Assembly: GCA_963575745.1 (NCBI GenBank) | Contig: CAUYUJ010020175.1 | Span: 84,381 to 148,380 of the forward strand | DNA: 64,000 nucleotides | DNA from: Prorocentrum cordatum | Taxonomy: Eukaryota; Sar; Dinophyceae; Prorocentrales; Prorocentraceae | Direction of reading: 5' to 3' | Part shown: positions 22,195 through 33,560 of the stretch, piece after piece | Position numbering within the stretch: position 1 is the stretch's first letter | Layout of the letters: every line of letters begins with the position of its first letter | Program-made: the position numbers and the translations under genes | Notes under the pieces: generated by a model | What the model was told of the DNA's origin: nothing | Databases searched by the model: none | The model's input: the letters and a program-made list of their open reading frames with translations, nothing else

Positions 22195-23092
22195 GCTAGC
22201 AGTGGTTCCGACAGCCTCCACGGTGAAGGAGGATGAGGATCAGGCAATCGCAAACATGGATCAAGGGGGCGTGGATTAGCGACGGGTCCCGTTTCCATGG
22301 GAGATCGCGGATTTCCGCCGCCGAGCGAGGCGGCACCAGGAGGGCGCCCCCGAGGGGAGGAGGGGGTACAGAAAAGGCCAGGAGGTGCGACAGCAAGCGG
22401 ACGAGTAGGCGGAGGAGGGGGGAGAGCAGGAGGCGGAGCGGCAGGAGCGGGAGGAATAGGCAGGAGGCGAGGAGGAGGAAGAGGAGGAGGAGGAGGAGGA
22501 GGAGAACGAAGAGTAGGATGAGTAGGAAGGTGAGGAGGAGAAAGAGGAGGAGGAGGAGAAGAAGGAGGAGGAGGAGGAGGAGAGGAGCAGGAGGAAGGCA
22601 GGAGAAGGAGGAGGTGGACGACGACGAAAAGAAGGCAGAGGAGGTGGGCGACGAACAAGAAACACCAGAGGAGAATGGAGCAGGAGAAGACGGCACGACG
22701 CTCCAAACAATTTGCCTGATAATACGCTTGATCACAGGAAGGTGTTCTTATAGCACTTCACAAGAAAACTAGCGCTTCGGTGATTTCTTCACGTCGAGAG
22801 CACCATGGCAGCAGCCATCTGTTCATAAGTTGTCCCTCTGGGGGCCATGGAACGCGGCTCGTCCGAGCCCAAGTCCGGCACCGTATGCGGCGCGGATGCA
22901 GCTCTGCCGTGCGCCAAAGGTCGGGGGGCGAAGCCGGTGGGAGGAGCTGCCGGGCCGGGGCCACGGCGACCAGGGAGCCGGCTCGCTTGCCAGGAATGCG
23001 GCCGGGACCGAGCCCGGCCGGGTGCGCGGTCGGCCAGGAACGAGGACGCGTCACGAGGCACAAGGGAAGTTGGGAGGGGGGTGGGGGGGTCA
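22195..23092. other. GGA-rich low-complexity and unrecognised GC-rich DNA
   Basis: GGA/GGAGGC repeats run from about 22380 to 22620. The rest has long overlapping frames on both strands with no domain I recognise. Confidence 0.5.
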
Positions 23093-23252
23093 GGGGCGGC
23101 CTCACCGACCCCAAGCAAACCATCCCCTTCCATGACGTCCCCCTCGCCTCGCCCCAAGACGCATGGTATGCATGCGGCCAGAGGGAAGCCCGAAAGGCGA
23201 GGGTGGCGTCACGGAGGGGGCCGGTTTGCGAGGAGTCGGTGAGGCCGCGCCC
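23093..23252. repeat. Long foldback (~56-nt arms)
   Basis: The left arm from 23093 (GCGGCCTCACCGACCCCAAG, then CATGACGTCCCCCTCGCC) pairs with the right arm at 23190-23252 (GGCGAGGGTGGCGTCACGG, then GAGGAGTCGGTGAGGCCGC). I estimate about 80 percent matches over 56 bases. The loop is roughly 40 bases with GCATGGTATGCATGC. It could be a small foldback transposon or a stable RNA hairpin. Confidence 0.65.
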
Positions 23253-23539
23253 GAGGGGGCGGCGTGGGCCGCGGGGTCCTCTCGCCGCGCACGTGCGAGG
23301 GTCGGCCAGGTGCGCGTGCGTGCGGAGGGCATTGCACGCATTCGCCCGGGAGCCTCGCCGAGGGCATGGGCCATGGGCGCCCTTGGATGCGTGCGTTGCG
23401 CGTTGCTCCCCCCAGGTTTTTATTCGTTCGTGCCTGCCCCATATGCCCAGGAGCGCTGCGGGGCCAGGGGGGGGGCTGATGCTGAATGACCGCACATGCG
23501 CACCGAATGCTGTTGGTTTTCGCATCAGGTGGTAAAGGC
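23253..23539. other. No recognisable gene
   Basis: GC-rich sequence with frames on both strands but no domain I recognise. Confidence 0.4.
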
Positions 23540-23885
23540 TGGACCGGGTTGATGTGCACATGCTTGTTTTTCTGGATAGGATGATGAGGGTTGGGTCGCG
23601 TGGATGTACACCGAATCGTGGTGTTGCTTAAGGCATAGGATGGTGAGGGTTGGGTCGGATGGATGTGCACCGAATAATGTATATATATATGTATGTCGCA
23701 TCGAATTCTGATGGTTAGGTTGTATCGATGTGCGCCGAATCGTAGATCTCTGTGCGACTGGTGATGATTGTGTCGTATGGATACGAACAGACTTGCAACG
23801 CGTAGGATGGTGAGGGTTGGGTCGGATAGATGTGCACTGAATTACGCTTGTTGCGTAGGATGGTGAGGGTTGGGTCGTATGGGTG
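23540..23885 (+). repeat. Tandem repeat, ~60-bp irregular unit
   Basis: Five to six copies of GGATGGTGAGGGTTGGGTCG followed by GGATGTGCACCGAAT, with variable joining sequence. Confidence 0.85.
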
Positions 23886-24185
23886 TGCGCGGCGCTAAAG
23901 CGAGAACCACATTTCGAAAAGAAGCCGGCCTCCAACCTTGAAGCCATGGCCATGTTTTCAGACGAGTGCGCGCGGCGCTAAGGCGAGAGCTACATTTTGA
24001 AAAGGAGCCGGCCTCCATCTTTCGAGTTGTAGCCTTTTTTTCAAAGCCGAGCGCACGCGGCGCTGAGACGAGAGCCCTATTTGAAAACGAACCGGCCCCA
24101 GTCCTTGAAGCAGTCGCATGTTTGTTGAGTCGAGTGTGCGCGGCGCGCAGGCGAGAGCCTCATTATGAAAACCACTCGGGATCCA
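23886..24185 (+). repeat. ~80-bp tandem repeat F, four copies
   Basis: Units start at about 23889, 23967, 24052 and 24135. Each contains GCGCGGCGCTAAGGCGAGAG, CATTTTGAAAA and GCCGGCCTCCA. An inverted single copy lies at 63602-63648. Confidence 0.85.
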
Positions 24186-24342
24186 TCCTTGGAACTGTTG
24201 CCAGTTTCCAGCTTCAGGATCAGAACTGGCGAGGAAGTCGGGCGAAAGACCCGGCCCAGCCTGCGGACACGTCCCGTGGTGCGAGAGGGAGGAGTGATGT
24301 TCAAGGAGAAGGAATGGCCGGGCGGGGCCACGACGAGGATAA

Positions 24343-24460
24343 TCCGCTCCGTTCCGGAACGCTCCCAGAGCGTTCCAGAACGCTCTGAGAAGGCCGCGGC
24401 GCCCGAGACATCCTCCAGAGCCACCAGACCTCAGAGATCTTCGGCGCATCCTCACCCAAT
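24343..24460 (+). repeat. Dispersed repeat E, copy 2
   Basis: It matches 21857-21985 in order: GTTCCGGAACGCTCCCAGAG, CTGAGAAGGCCGCGGCGCCC, GAGACATCCTCCAGAG and TCCTCACCC. It abuts the left border of the first satellite cassette. Confidence 0.75.
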
Positions 24461-24465
24461 GTTTT

Positions 24466-26165
<1,700 letters not shown>

Positions 26166-26176
26166 TCGCACGGCAG

Positions 26177-26642
26177 GGTCATCACCACGGTGGCGTGCCA
26201 GGGGCGCACCATGCGCGAAGGCGACGGGGCGGGGGAACGGCGCTCCGGGGGCGGCCAGACCTCCGGGGCGCGAGCAGTCCGCGGCCAGACCATCTCTCGG
26301 TCCTGTGGACTCTCGCCCTGGGCCGTCGGCTGCCCGGCGCGCTGCTCCCTCGGTCGACGTCGCCCAGGCGTGATCCTGGATTGCGGCCGCCACGAGGTAG
26401 GGAACGGCAAGAAGGAGGACGACGACTGGTGGCTGGAGCTCTACGTGCTGCTCTCGCGCGCCACGCGCCACGAGGACCTCCTGCTCATGCGGGCGCCGCG
26501 CATCGAGTTCTTCCTGGCAGGGCCGCCGCAGGGCTTGCGGAAGCAGCTGGAGCAGTTTGCGGCGCGCACGAAGCGGTGCAGGAGGGAAGCGACGGCCCTC
26601 GCCAGGGAGCTCGGCTTCACCGAGTTCATCCGCGAGGCCTGA
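26177..26642 (+). CDS. SF1 (Pif1/UvrD-C2-like) helicase, C-terminal exons, partial
   Basis: The frame has two conserved parts. 26177-26220 encodes VITTVACQGRTMREG, resembling motif V of SF1B helicases (AIT..KSQG.T). 26370-26642 encodes WWLELYVLLSRATRHEDLLL, resembling motif VI (LYVALSR), then FFLAGPPQGLRKQLEQFAAR and the stop TGA at 26640-26642. SF1B helicases use ATP to unwind DNA, but motifs I to IV are not in the window, so only a tail is present. Between the two parts, 26221-26367 is Arg/Gly-rich with no family likeness and has the ends of a GC-AG intron. The frame is open through it because it is 147 bases long. The satellite ends at CGGCAG just before 26177, which could be a 3' splice site. 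It could be the end of a real gene or a gene fragment beside a repeat. The family call rests on two motifs. Confidence 0.6.
26221..26367 (+). other. Candidate GC-AG intron in the helicase frame
   Basis: The donor context is GAAG|GCGACG and the acceptor context is GCCCAG|GCGTG. Both junctions share AGGC, a pattern described for dinoflagellate introns. Removing it keeps the frame and joins REG to VILDCGRHE, which fits the spacing in the family. The length, 147, is a multiple of three. Confidence 0.55.
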
Positions 26643-27302
26643 CCTGAGGAGCGTCTCCCCCGAGCCGCGCCTTCTCTCGACTGCCCGACTAATTGTTTGG
26701 CCTCGCGCCGCGGACGACCCGCGCGCGTCGCTGGGACCCTCTCGGGGCGACCAGCGCGCGTCGCGGGAACTCCGTGCTGCGGGGGGCCCGGCGCCTCGTT
26801 CGCCCGTCGTCGCTCTGCCCAGCGGTCAGAGACTTGCCCGCTATCAGCCAGCCAGTTAGCTAGTCAGCTCTCTCTGCTTCGCGCAGCGGACGACCCGCGC
26901 GCGTCGCTGGGACCCCGCCCGGGGCGACCAGCGCGCGTCGCGGGGACTCCGCGCTGCGCTGCGCCCGCAGCCTTGGATTTTGGAGTGCGCGGGCAAAGAG
27001 GAAGGAAAAGAAGAGCCGAAAGCGGGCGCGATCCTCGCAAGAGGCGTGCCGACATGGGCGTCGCGACGTGCGGACGCTGCCGTCGGGGTTCCCGCGGAAG
27101 CTGCCTGCGGCGGCCACGCCCAGTGTCACGTGTGTTCGGACAGGCATGCTCGACACTTACACTAGGCGGTTCCATGATCGCATTCATGCAAATATATTCA
27201 CTCGCGCGCAGACCCATTCATACTCAGATTCCCTCGCGCTCTGACTCACCCGCGTTCTTTCTCTCGTAATCAGATCTATCGTGTTCCTTTGCGTTGTGTA
27301 CC
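26643..27302. other. Downstream DNA with a ~110-bp duplication
   Basis: The segment GCGGACGACCCGCGCGCGTC, followed by GGGGCGACCAGCGCGCGTCG, occurs at about 26711 and again at about 26886. The rest, to 27302, has no recognised gene and becomes less GC-rich near 27165-27260. Confidence 0.6.
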
Positions 27303-27423
27303 CCGCCACATTTCGGCACACCCCTCATGCGGTTCGTGGCCCCATAGGGAGCGCCATCGAAGAAGATATTCACAATTGCGATACTCACAACTGCATATGG
27401 TTGGGTCCTTCGCCAGGATAATT
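27303..27423. repeat. Single satellite unit with right border
   Basis: One unit (CATTTCGGCACACCCCTCAT to GGGAGCGCCATCGAAG) is followed by the right border: ATATTCACAATTGCGATACT, then CAACTGCATATGGTTGGGTC and CTTCGCCAGGATAATT. The next cassette begins at once at 27424. Confidence 0.8.
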
Positions 27424-29088
27424 CCCAACCATCTTGTGGTGCTGGGTCCTCGTTTTGAAGAGACGGTGCCCCGCGTTCCCGCCTCCTTCCTCCCTCCCTC
27501 CTCCCCCCTCCTCCCCCTCCCACGCCCATTCTGGCACACCCCTCACACGTTTCGTGGCCCCATAAGGAGCTCCACCGAAGGCCCCAGTGGCTGCGCTCGC
27601 ATGCGGTTCCACCCCCCATTCTGGCACACCCCTCACACGTTTCGTGGCCCCATAGGGAGCTCCACCGAAGGCCCCAGTGGCTGCGCCCGCATGCGGTTCC
27701 ACCCCCCATTCTGGCACACCCCTCACACGTTTCGTGGCCCCATAGGGAGCTCCACCGAAGGCCCCAGTGGCTGCGCCCGCATGCGGTTCCACCCCCCATT
27801 CTGGCACACCCCTCACACGTTTCGTGGCCCCATAGGGAGCTCCACCGAAGGCCCCAGTGGCTGCGCTCGCATGCGGTTCCACCCCCCCATTTCGGCACAC
27901 CCCTCACACGTTTCGTGGCCCCATAGGGAGCTCCACCGAAGGCCCCAGTGGCTGCGCTCGCATGCGGTTCCGCCCCCCATCTGGCACACCCCTCACACGT
28001 TTCGTGGCCCATAGGGAGCTCCACCGAAGGCCCCAGGCTGCGCTGCATGCCCGCGCGTGGCTCCATCCACCCCCCATATACGGCAGTTCGTGGCCCCATA
28101 GGGAGCTCCACCGAAGGCCCCAGTGGCTGCGCCCGCATGCGGTTCCACCCCCCATTCTGGCACACCCCTCACACGTTTCGTGGCCCCATAGGGAGCTCCA
28201 CCGAAGGCCCCAGTGGCTGCGCCCGCATGCGGTTCCACCCCCCATTTCGGCACACCCCTCACACGCTTCGTGGGTGGCTCCATGGGGAGCTCCACCGAAC
28301 GCCCCAGTGGCTGCGCTCGCATGTGGTTCCCCCCCCATTTCGGCACACCCCTCACACGGTTCGTGGCCCCATAGAGAGCTCCACCGAAGGCCCCAGTGGC
28401 TGCGCTCGCATGCGGTTCCACCCTCTTTTTCGGCACGCCCTTCACACGTCTCGTGGCCCCATAGGGAGCTCCACCGAACGCCGCAGTGGCTGCGCTCGCA
28501 TGCGGTTCCACCCCCCATTTCGGCACACCCCTCACACGTTTCGTGGCTCCATAGGGAGCTCCACCGAAGGCCCCAGTGGCTGCGCTGGCATGCGGTTCCA
28601 CACCCCATTCTGGCACACCCCTCGCACGTTTCGTGGCCCCATAGGGGGCTCCACCAAAGGTCCCAGTGGCACTGCCCGCTTGCGTCCGCCACCACCCAGC
28701 ACAGCCCTTGTTCCCTGCGCTTCACCCACCCAGAACAGCGCTTCGTAGCCCTATAGGGAGCTCCACCAAAGGTCCCAGCGGCACCGCCCGCATGCGTCCG
28801 CCACCACCCTGCACAGCCCTTGCTCCCTGCCTGCGTTTCACCCACCCAGTACAGCGTTTCGTGGCCCCATAGGGAGCTCCACCGAAGGTCCCAGTGGCAC
28901 CGCTCGCATGCGTCCGCCGCCACGCAGCACAGCCCTTGCTGACCGCGTCTCGCCCACCCAGTACAGCGTTTCGTGGCCCCATAGGGAGCCCCACCGAAGG
29001 TCCCAGTGGCACCGCCCGCATGCGTCCGCCACCGCCCAGCACAATTGCGGCATTCACAACTGCATATGGTTGGGTCCTTCGCCAGGCT
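27424..29088. repeat. 90-bp satellite cassette 2 with both borders, ~17 units
   Basis: The left border CCCAACCATCTTGTGGTGCT and GTTTTGAAGAGACGGTGCCC is followed by a pyrimidine-rich stretch. Then about 17 units carry the array-specific segment GTGGCTGCGCTCGCATGCGG. Units from about 28660 on form a sub-type with GGTCCCAGTGGCACCGCCCG and CACCCAGTACAGCG. The right border (29041-29088) reads CAATTGCGGCATTCACAACT, then GCATATGGTTGGGTCCTTCG. Confidence 0.9.
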
Positions 29089-29116
29089 AATCTTCGTCCT
29101 GACTGCGTCTTAGTGT

Positions 29117-29184
29117 GAAGTCGAGCCTGTCCCTCTACAGGAGGGAAGTTCAAAAATAGTCAAAAATAGTCTGGGACGATTTTT
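29117..29184. mobile_element. Inverted-repeat element, family A, copy 4, left half
   Basis: It begins GAAGTCGAGCCTGTCCCTCT, followed by ACAGGAGGG and the typical interior AAAAATAGTCAAAAATAGTC. It stops at GATTTTT, where the left border of satellite cassette 3 begins. Its missing right half lies at 30627-30728. Confidence 0.75.
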
Positions 29185-30626
29185 CCCAACCATCCTGTGG
29201 TGTTGGGTCCTCGTTTCGAAGAGACGGTCCCCGCGTTCCTCCTTCCCGCCCTCCTCCCCTTCCTCCCTCCTCTCACCACCTCACATTTTGGCCCACCCTC
29301 ACACGGTTCGTGGCCCCATGGGGAGCTCCACCGAAGGCCCCAGTGGCAAAGTTCGCATGCGGTTCTACCACCATTTTGGCTCACCCTTCACACCGTTCGT
29401 GGCCCCGCAGGGAGCTCCACCGAAGGCCCCAGTGGCAAAGTTCGCATGGGGTTCCGCCCCCATTTCGGCGCACCCCTCACACGGTTCGAGGCCCCACAGG
29501 GAGCTCCACCGACGGCCCCAGTGGCAAAATTCGCATGCGGCTCCACCCCATTTCGGCGCACCCCTCACACGCTTCGTGGCCCCATATGGAGCTCTGTTGC
29601 AGCCCTCAGTGGCAAAGTTCACATGACGTTCCACACAATATCGGCACACCCCTCACACGACCCGTGGCCCCATAGGGAGATCCACCGAGGGCCCCAGTGG
29701 CAAAGTTCGCATGCAGTTCCATCCCCATTTCGGCACACCCCTCACACGGTTCGTGGCCTCATAGGGAGTTCCACCGAGGGCCCCAGTGGCTAAGTTCGCA
29801 TGCAGTTCCACCCCCGTGTCGGCGCACTTCTCACACGGTTCGTGGCCCCATGGGGAGCTCCACCGAAGGCCCCAGTGGCAAAGTTCGCATGCAGTTCCAC
29901 CCCCATTTCGGCGCACCCCTCACACGGTTCGTGGCCCAATAGGTAGTTCTGCTGCAGGCCTCAATGGCAAAGTTCGCGTGCAGTTCCACTCCCATTGCGG
30001 CGCACCCCTCACACGGTTCGTGGCCCCATATGGAGCTCCACCGAGGGCCCCAGTGGCAAAGTTCGCATGCAGTTCCACCCCCATTTCGGCGCACCCTTCA
30101 CGCAGTGCGTGGCCTCATAGGGAGCTCCACCGAAGGCCCCAGTGGCAAAGTTCGCATGCGGTTCCACCCTCATTTAGGCCCACCCCTCACACGGTCCGTG
30201 GCCCCATAGGGAGCTCCACCGAAGTTCCCAGTGGCTAAGTTCGCATGCAGTTCCACCCCCAGTTCGGCGTCCCCCACACGGTTCGTGGCCCCATAGGGAG
30301 CTCCACCGAAGGCCCCAGTGGCAAAGTTCGCATGCAGTTCCACCCCCATTTCGGCGCACCCCTCATGGTCGTGGCCCATAGGGAGTTCCACCGAGGGCCC
30401 CAGTGGCAAAGTTCGCATGCAGTTCCTCCCCCGTTTCGGCGCACCCCTCATACGGTTCGTGGCCCCATGGGGAGCTCCACCGACGGCCCCAGTGGCAAAG
30501 TTCGCATGCAGTTCCACCCCCATTTCGGCGCACCCCTCACAAGGTTCGTGGGCCCATAGGGAGCTCCACCGAGGACGGTATTTATCATTGCGTTACTCAC
30601 AACTGGATATGGTTGGGTTCTTAGCC
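29185..30626. repeat. ~89-bp satellite cassette 3 with both borders, ~14 units
   Basis: The left border is CCCAACCATCCTGTGGTGTT. About 14 units carry the array-specific GTGGCAAAGTTCGCATGCAG and CATTTCGGCGCACCCCTC. The right border (30570-30626) reads GAGGACGGTATTTATCATTG, then GGATATGGTTGGGTTCTTAG. The period is near 89, so frames break often. The cassette lies between the two halves of a family A element. Confidence 0.9.
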
Positions 30627-30728
30627 AAGATAATTATAGTATTTTGTTGTGGCTATTTTTGAATATGTTGTCGAGTATGCTGAATTGTTCGTGAAAAATC
30701 CCCCTGTAGGGGGACAGGCCCGACCTAA
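30627..30728. mobile_element. Inverted-repeat element, family A, copy 4, right half
   Basis: The interior-like sequence GTTGTGGCTATTTTTGAATA leads to the right end CCCCTGTAGGGGGACAGGCC and then CGACCTAA. There is no left inverted repeat immediately upstream; it is found at 29117. Confidence 0.75.
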
Positions 30729-30734
30729 TCTCAG

Positions 30735-30812
30735 CGGGGGCAGGAGGGCCAGGAGGTGGCAGAAGGGCAGGAGGACAAGGAGGAGGAGGAGGAGGAGGAG
30801 GAGGAGGAGGCG
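30735..30812 (+). repeat. (GGA)n microsatellite
   Basis: GGCAGGAGG and GAGGAGGAGG repeats. Confidence 0.9.
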
Positions 30813-30964
30813 GGTCAGGAGGTGGCAGAGGGAGGGGCGAGGCTCTGGCCTCCCCGCAGGCGGCCCGTGCTCGGCGTGTCGGCGCGCTGGCAGGTGCTGC
30901 CGGCGCTGCTTCAGGTGCCACGGCGGCCAGCGCGGCCGCGCCCGGGCGCGCGGCGGCTGCCTTT

Positions 30965-31095
30965 GGGTCGGGCGTGTCCCCCATACACGCGGATTGTGGG
31001 CGATTGTCAGCAAAATAATCAAAGAATAGTCCCCAGACTTTTTTCAAAAACCATTGTTGAGTTTTCCTCTTGTAGAGGGACGCGCCCGACTTAAG
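30965..31095. mobile_element. Inverted-repeat element, family A, copy 5
   Basis: 131 bp. The left end GGGTCGGGCGTGTCCCCC and the right end GAGGGACGCGCCCGACTTAA are inverted copies. The AT-rich interior includes AATAGTCCCCAGACTTTTTT. It lies only about 235 bp from the right half of copy 4. Confidence 0.8.
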
Positions 31096-31159
31096 ACTGC
31101 CTGTATCCGCTTTCCGCCCCCGCCGCCTCCACTTGCCTCGTCTCGCCTCCTTCCGCCTC

Positions 31160-31440
31160 CTTCTTGCGTCGCCCTCCTCTTCCTCCTCTTCCTCCTCCTC
31201 CCTCCTCCTCCTTCTTCTCCTGCTCCTCCTCATCTCCCTCCTCTTCCTGTTCTTGCGCCTTCTCGTCCTCATGCTCCTCCTGCTCCTCCTCCTCCTCCTC
31301 CTCCTCCTCCTCCTTTCCTTGTTCGTTCTCCTCCTCCTCCACCTCCTCTTCCTCCTCCTTCTCTTGCTCCTCGTCAGCCTTTTCCTCCTCCTCCTCGTGT
31401 TCCTTCTTTTCCTCCTCCTCCTCCTCCTCCTCCAACTCTT
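31160..31440 (+). repeat. (CTC)n microsatellite
   Basis: CTCCTC and CTTCCTC repeats over about 280 bases. Confidence 0.9.
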
Positions 31441-31559
31441 TGCCCGGAGAGGACGCTTGTCTGCCATGTGGCTCACCTGCATGATGTCTTGCGGAGCCGA
31501 GCAGCAAGGAGCAGGCGAGGGCAGAAGAGACGATTGCCGTCAGCCACCTACCTGGTCGC

Positions 31560-32270
31560 TTGAGCACAAGTGCGTCTACCCGTTTCGCCACTGTGTGCAA
31601 GACCTTCTCGCTTGGAGCGCTTTCGCTACAGATGAATAGCGTTCAGCGTTGCGCCGCCATCATGCTGAAACTTGGTGGCGCCGTTCGGGAATTAACTCGC
31701 TCTATGAACTTCATGGAAATGGCTCAGGGAGGCATGGCTAACGACCAGATTGAAGACGCCGTCACCGACCTCCTTGCGAACCTCGCCACCCAGGTCGGTC
31801 TCCTCGGCGAGGAGTCGCGCTTACAAGCCACACGGGAACTCTTCGAGTTCTCGAGGCGGCGCAACGAAGCCACCGATGCGTTGCTCTTGCGCTTCCTCAC
31901 GTTGCCATTCCGAGCAACGCACAATGGTGGAGTTGCGATGGCATGGCAAGGTTACGGCTGGTTGCTCCTTCGAGCGGTCGGCGTCACAGTCATCCAGCTC
32001 ATGATGCTGCTTCAGCCCTATGGCAACCAGTATCCAGCAACAGAGCCTGAATTCAACAGACTCAAGACCCAGCGCAGGCGCGTTGGACACATCATGGAGC
32101 ACGCATCCAACAACATCGGCAGCGCCCTCCATTCTTCGGAGGCTCCGCATGACCAGCGACAACAGCCAGCAGCCTATACGACAACACGGCGAGCGAGCAC
32201 GCCGCTGACCCCCGGCACGGGCAGGCACTTGACCTTTGGGCCGCGAACGTTGCCGACTTGCCAGGTGTAG
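31560..32270 (+). CDS. Copia-type Gag protein, dinoflagellate family
   Basis: A 237-codon open frame; the first ATG is at 31632. It is alpha-helical in character and resembles the Gag of dinoflagellate Ty1/copia elements. Recognisable segments are RRNEATDALLLRFLTLPFRA, then GYGWLLLRAVGV, then LLQPYGNQYPATEPEFNRLK and RRVGHIMEHASNNIGSAL. Gag forms the particle that packages element RNA. The frame is followed by a CTC microsatellite and a damaged zinc-knuckle segment in other frames, so the element is not intact. Length and start are uncertain because the 5' side runs into the CTC block. The family assignment rests on recalled patterns of such elements, not on a search. Confidence 0.65.
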   Translation: MSTSASTRFATVCKTFSLGALSLQMNSVQRCAAIMLKLGGAVRELTRSMNFMEMAQGGMANDQIEDAVTDLLANLATQVGLLGEESRLQATRELFEFSRRRNEATDALLLRFLTLPFRATHNGGVAMAWQGYGWLLLRAVGVTVIQLMMLLQPYGNQYPATEPEFNRLKTQRRRVGHIMEHASNNIGSALHSSEAPHDQRQQPAAYTTTRRASTPLTPGTGRHLTFGPRTLPTCQV

Positions 32271-32402
32271 GAAGTGCCCCCGCCCACGCGAGCAGCTCCC
32301 ATGCGCGCGCCTCTGAGCTGCAGGCCGCCTTTTTTCGGCCGCCGCGGGCAAGCCCGCTGATGGCGCCCTGAGTTATCTCGAGTACCTGATGGCCTGATGG
32401 GC

Positions 32403-32535
32403 ACCAGCTCCTCCTCCTCCTCCTCCTCCTCCTCCCCATTCCTCCTCCTCCTCCATCCCATTCCTCCTTCTCCTTCTCCTCCTCCTCTTCCTCCTCCTCC
32501 TCCTCCTCCTCCTCCTCCCCATTCCTCCTCCTCGT
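32403..32535 (+). repeat. (CTC)n microsatellite
   Basis: CTCCTCCTC runs interrupted by CCATTCCT; it interrupts the copia Gag remnant. Confidence 0.9.
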
Positions 32536-32539
32536 CTTC

Positions 32540-33250
32540 AGACACCGGCTCAGATTTTGGAGAAGCTATCGATTATTCGTCGGAACCGTTCCGAAGCTTA
32601 TCCCGCGCTTCGATCGATGCCAAACTGTTCTTGCTGACGAAACACCACAGTAAGAATGGCCGTGCGTTCTCGCGCAAAGGTAAGGGAAAGGCAACGGAGT
32701 TCAGAAGCACGGTTTCCTAGCCGAGTTGACCGACGATCGAGTTGACATCGTATTCGACGGAGGAAATGGCAGAGGCAAAAGTTGGCGCTCCAGCGGGAAA
32801 GGCAGGGGCCGCAGGAAGAACCCACGGGGCCACGCCGGGCAGGCGATGAAGTGCAGCATCTGCGGGCCGGCGTCTCATTTCCGAGCCGAGCGTCCACAGG
32901 CTGGCTTTGGAAGCCCAGGTGCCCAAGGAGGCGGCCCGCCGACTCGGGGCCCCTGGGCGGCCCCTTGGCTGCTGGCCCCCATTGCTGGCGTCGCAGGAGC
33001 GGCCTTCGTTCGTGGTCACCGAATCACCGCCTGCACCTCAGTCAGGACCCAGCCGTGCTGCCACGCAGCCAACTCCTGAAGGTTCGTGGCAGGTGGCCGA
33101 GTCAGTCCATGGTTCTTGGTCAGCAGAATCGTCCGCGACCGTGCACTGCCAAGCTTGCACCCCGCTGCGCCACTTGCACTTCAAATCTTCAAAATACAGC
33201 TGCCTGCGGCAAGTCCTGCCAACGCGCCTGGGTTGTGGTTTAGCCTAGTT
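32540..33250 (+). pseudogene. Copia Gag tail with defective zinc knuckle
   Basis: From 32726 the frame reads GRGKSWRSSGKGRGRRKNPR, then MKCSICGPASHFRAERPQ. This fits a CCHC zinc knuckle (C-x2-C-x4-H-x4-C), but the last cysteine is arginine. Just upstream, in another frame, lie FLLTKHHSKNGRAFSRKGKG and DFGEAIDYSS, which fit the segment before the knuckle in this family. Frame changes and the lost ligand mark it as decayed. No protease or integrase follows directly. Confidence 0.6.
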
Positions 33251-33264
33251 GATGTTCGTTGGAA

Positions 33265-33560
33265 TCTCGTGGGAGGCCTCTTGGGTGCCTCTTGGCGGCA
33301 GACTTGAAGCCTCTTAGGGACCGTTTTGAAGCCTCTCGGGGGTCTCTCGGGGGCCTCTTGGGGCCTCTCGGCGGCTGTCTGGGGGCGTCGAAAAGTTTTG
33401 AAGGCGAGAACGCCAGAATCAATCAAACACTATTGGAAAATCAATGATGTCTGCTTTTCGGGAGCCCTCTTGGGAGACTTCTTGGAGGCCCCTTGGGCCG
33501 TCTTGGAAGCCTTTTGCGCCGTCTTGAAGCCATTTTGGGCGTCTGCGAGCGATCGTTCGG
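33265..33560 (+). repeat. GCCTCTTGGG short tandem repeat
   Basis: Words such as GCCTCTTGGGTGCCTCTTGG, GCCTCTCGGGGGTC and CCCTCTTGGGAG recur every 10 to 20 bases. The reverse-complement form (CCCAAGAGGCCC) makes a similar block at 51630-51855. Confidence 0.8.

Noticed and set aside
29375-29392. CCATTTTGGCTCA in satellite array 3, like the spliced leader
   Set aside because: It is a point variant of the array unit CCCATTTCGGCGCACCCCTC, and the match stops before AAG.
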